Assembly: GCA_023459435.1 (NCBI GenBank) | Contig: JAEWUL010000155.1 | Location: 1-6,507, forward strand | Direction: 5' to 3' | Source: Bacteroidota bacterium | Lineage (GTDB): Bacteria; Bacteroidota; Bacteroidia; Bacteroidales; WCHB1-69 | DNA length: 6,507 nt | Shown here: one piece after another, positions 6,365-6,507 of the stretch | Numbering within the stretch: the stretch's first letter is position 1 | Layout: every line of letters starts with the position of its first letter | Position numbers and translations under genes: made by a program | The notes under the pieces: generated by a model | Database searches by the model: none | Told to the model about the DNA's origin: nothing | What the model saw: only the letters and a program-made list of their open reading frames with translations

Positions 6365-6392
6365 CTATTCACTATTCACTATTAGTTATTAA
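6365..6392. repeat. Heptamer tandem repeat block 2 (CTATTCA)
   Basis: Two exact copies of CTATTCA (6365-6371, 6372-6378) are followed by the variants CTATTAG and TTATTAA in the same 7-base phase. The unit length equals that of block 1, although the core differs. It is non-coding and starts 58 bases after block 1. Confidence 0.7.
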
Positions 6393-6398
6393 CTTTTT

Positions 6399-6507
6399 AG
6401 GGCATTCCCCTTTATCTGCGCTCAATCCAATTCCCGACACATTGAATATAAATTCCGTCGCTTGCTAAAGGGTCGGTCTCCGGCCCATACTCCTCGTTTC
6501 GCTGCAA
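6399..6507. repeat. GC-richer segment at the right edge, probable interspersed repeat, cut by the window end
   Basis: By hand count about half of these 109 bases are G or C, clearly above the AT-rich genes to the left. The change begins at AGGGCATTCCCC. A strong hairpin at 6470-6486 (GGGTCGG, loop TCT, CCGGCCC; seven pairs, one of them G-U) lies inside. No plus-strand frame looks like a protein. On the minus strand a frame without a stop runs from the edge to a TAA at 6412-6414 (31 codons), so the end of a convergent gene is the alternative. The repeat reading is favoured because the segment directly follows two tandem repeat blocks and is structured, but the confidence is modest. Confidence 0.4.

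Noticed and set aside
6258..6392. CRISPR array
   Set aside because: The repeats are 7 bases long in direct tandem with no unique spacers, and no cas gene is nearby.
6256..6468. 70-codon plus-strand frame after dapF
   Set aside because: It is built from heptamer repeats, the polypyrimidine tract and the GC-rich segment; there is no domain and no plausible start context.

Overview
The window is AT-rich and comes from a member of the Bacteroidota. The evidence is a gliding-motility lipoprotein gene (gldH) directly behind a ricT gene, two Bacteroidota-type promoter -7 boxes (TAnnTTTG), A-rich leaders in place of strong Shine-Dalgarno sites, and a Bacteroidota-style lipoprotein signal. The genus cannot be fixed. 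All recognised genes lie on the plus strand. No RNA gene, insertion sequence or CRISPR array is visible.

Bases 1-2406 hold the 3' part of a large redox gene that begins upstream of the window. It joins the end of a glutamate-synthase-small-subunit-like flavoprotein domain to a cysteine-rich linker, two ferredoxin-type 4Fe-4S motifs and a NuoG/formate-dehydrogenase-like molybdopterin domain. That last domain appears degenerate: all four cysteines of its expected own Fe-S cluster are replaced, and the chain stops before the usual cofactor-binding C-terminal domain. Two bases later, mntP encodes a complete Mn2+ exporter.

A promoter just after mntP probably starts the next unit: ricT (PSP1-domain Fe-S protein), then gldH four bases later. 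A second promoter-like box precedes an unrecognised membrane-anchored protein of 222 residues. Its stop codon abuts the start of dapF (diaminopimelate epimerase, lysine and peptidoglycan precursor synthesis). The genes from ricT to dapF look like housekeeping and envelope functions, read as one or two transcripts.

From the dapF stop to the right edge (245 bases) there is no convincing gene. This stretch holds two blocks of 7-base tandem repeats, a polypyrimidine tract between them, and a GC-richer segment of about 109 bases with a strong hairpin, which is cut by the window end. It looks like a cluster of intergenic repeats.

No clearly new multi-gene system is present. The most interesting points are the apparently cofactor-less oxidoreductase fusion, the three matching cysteine triplets of RicT, the unrecognised gene before dapF, and the composite repeat region at the right edge.
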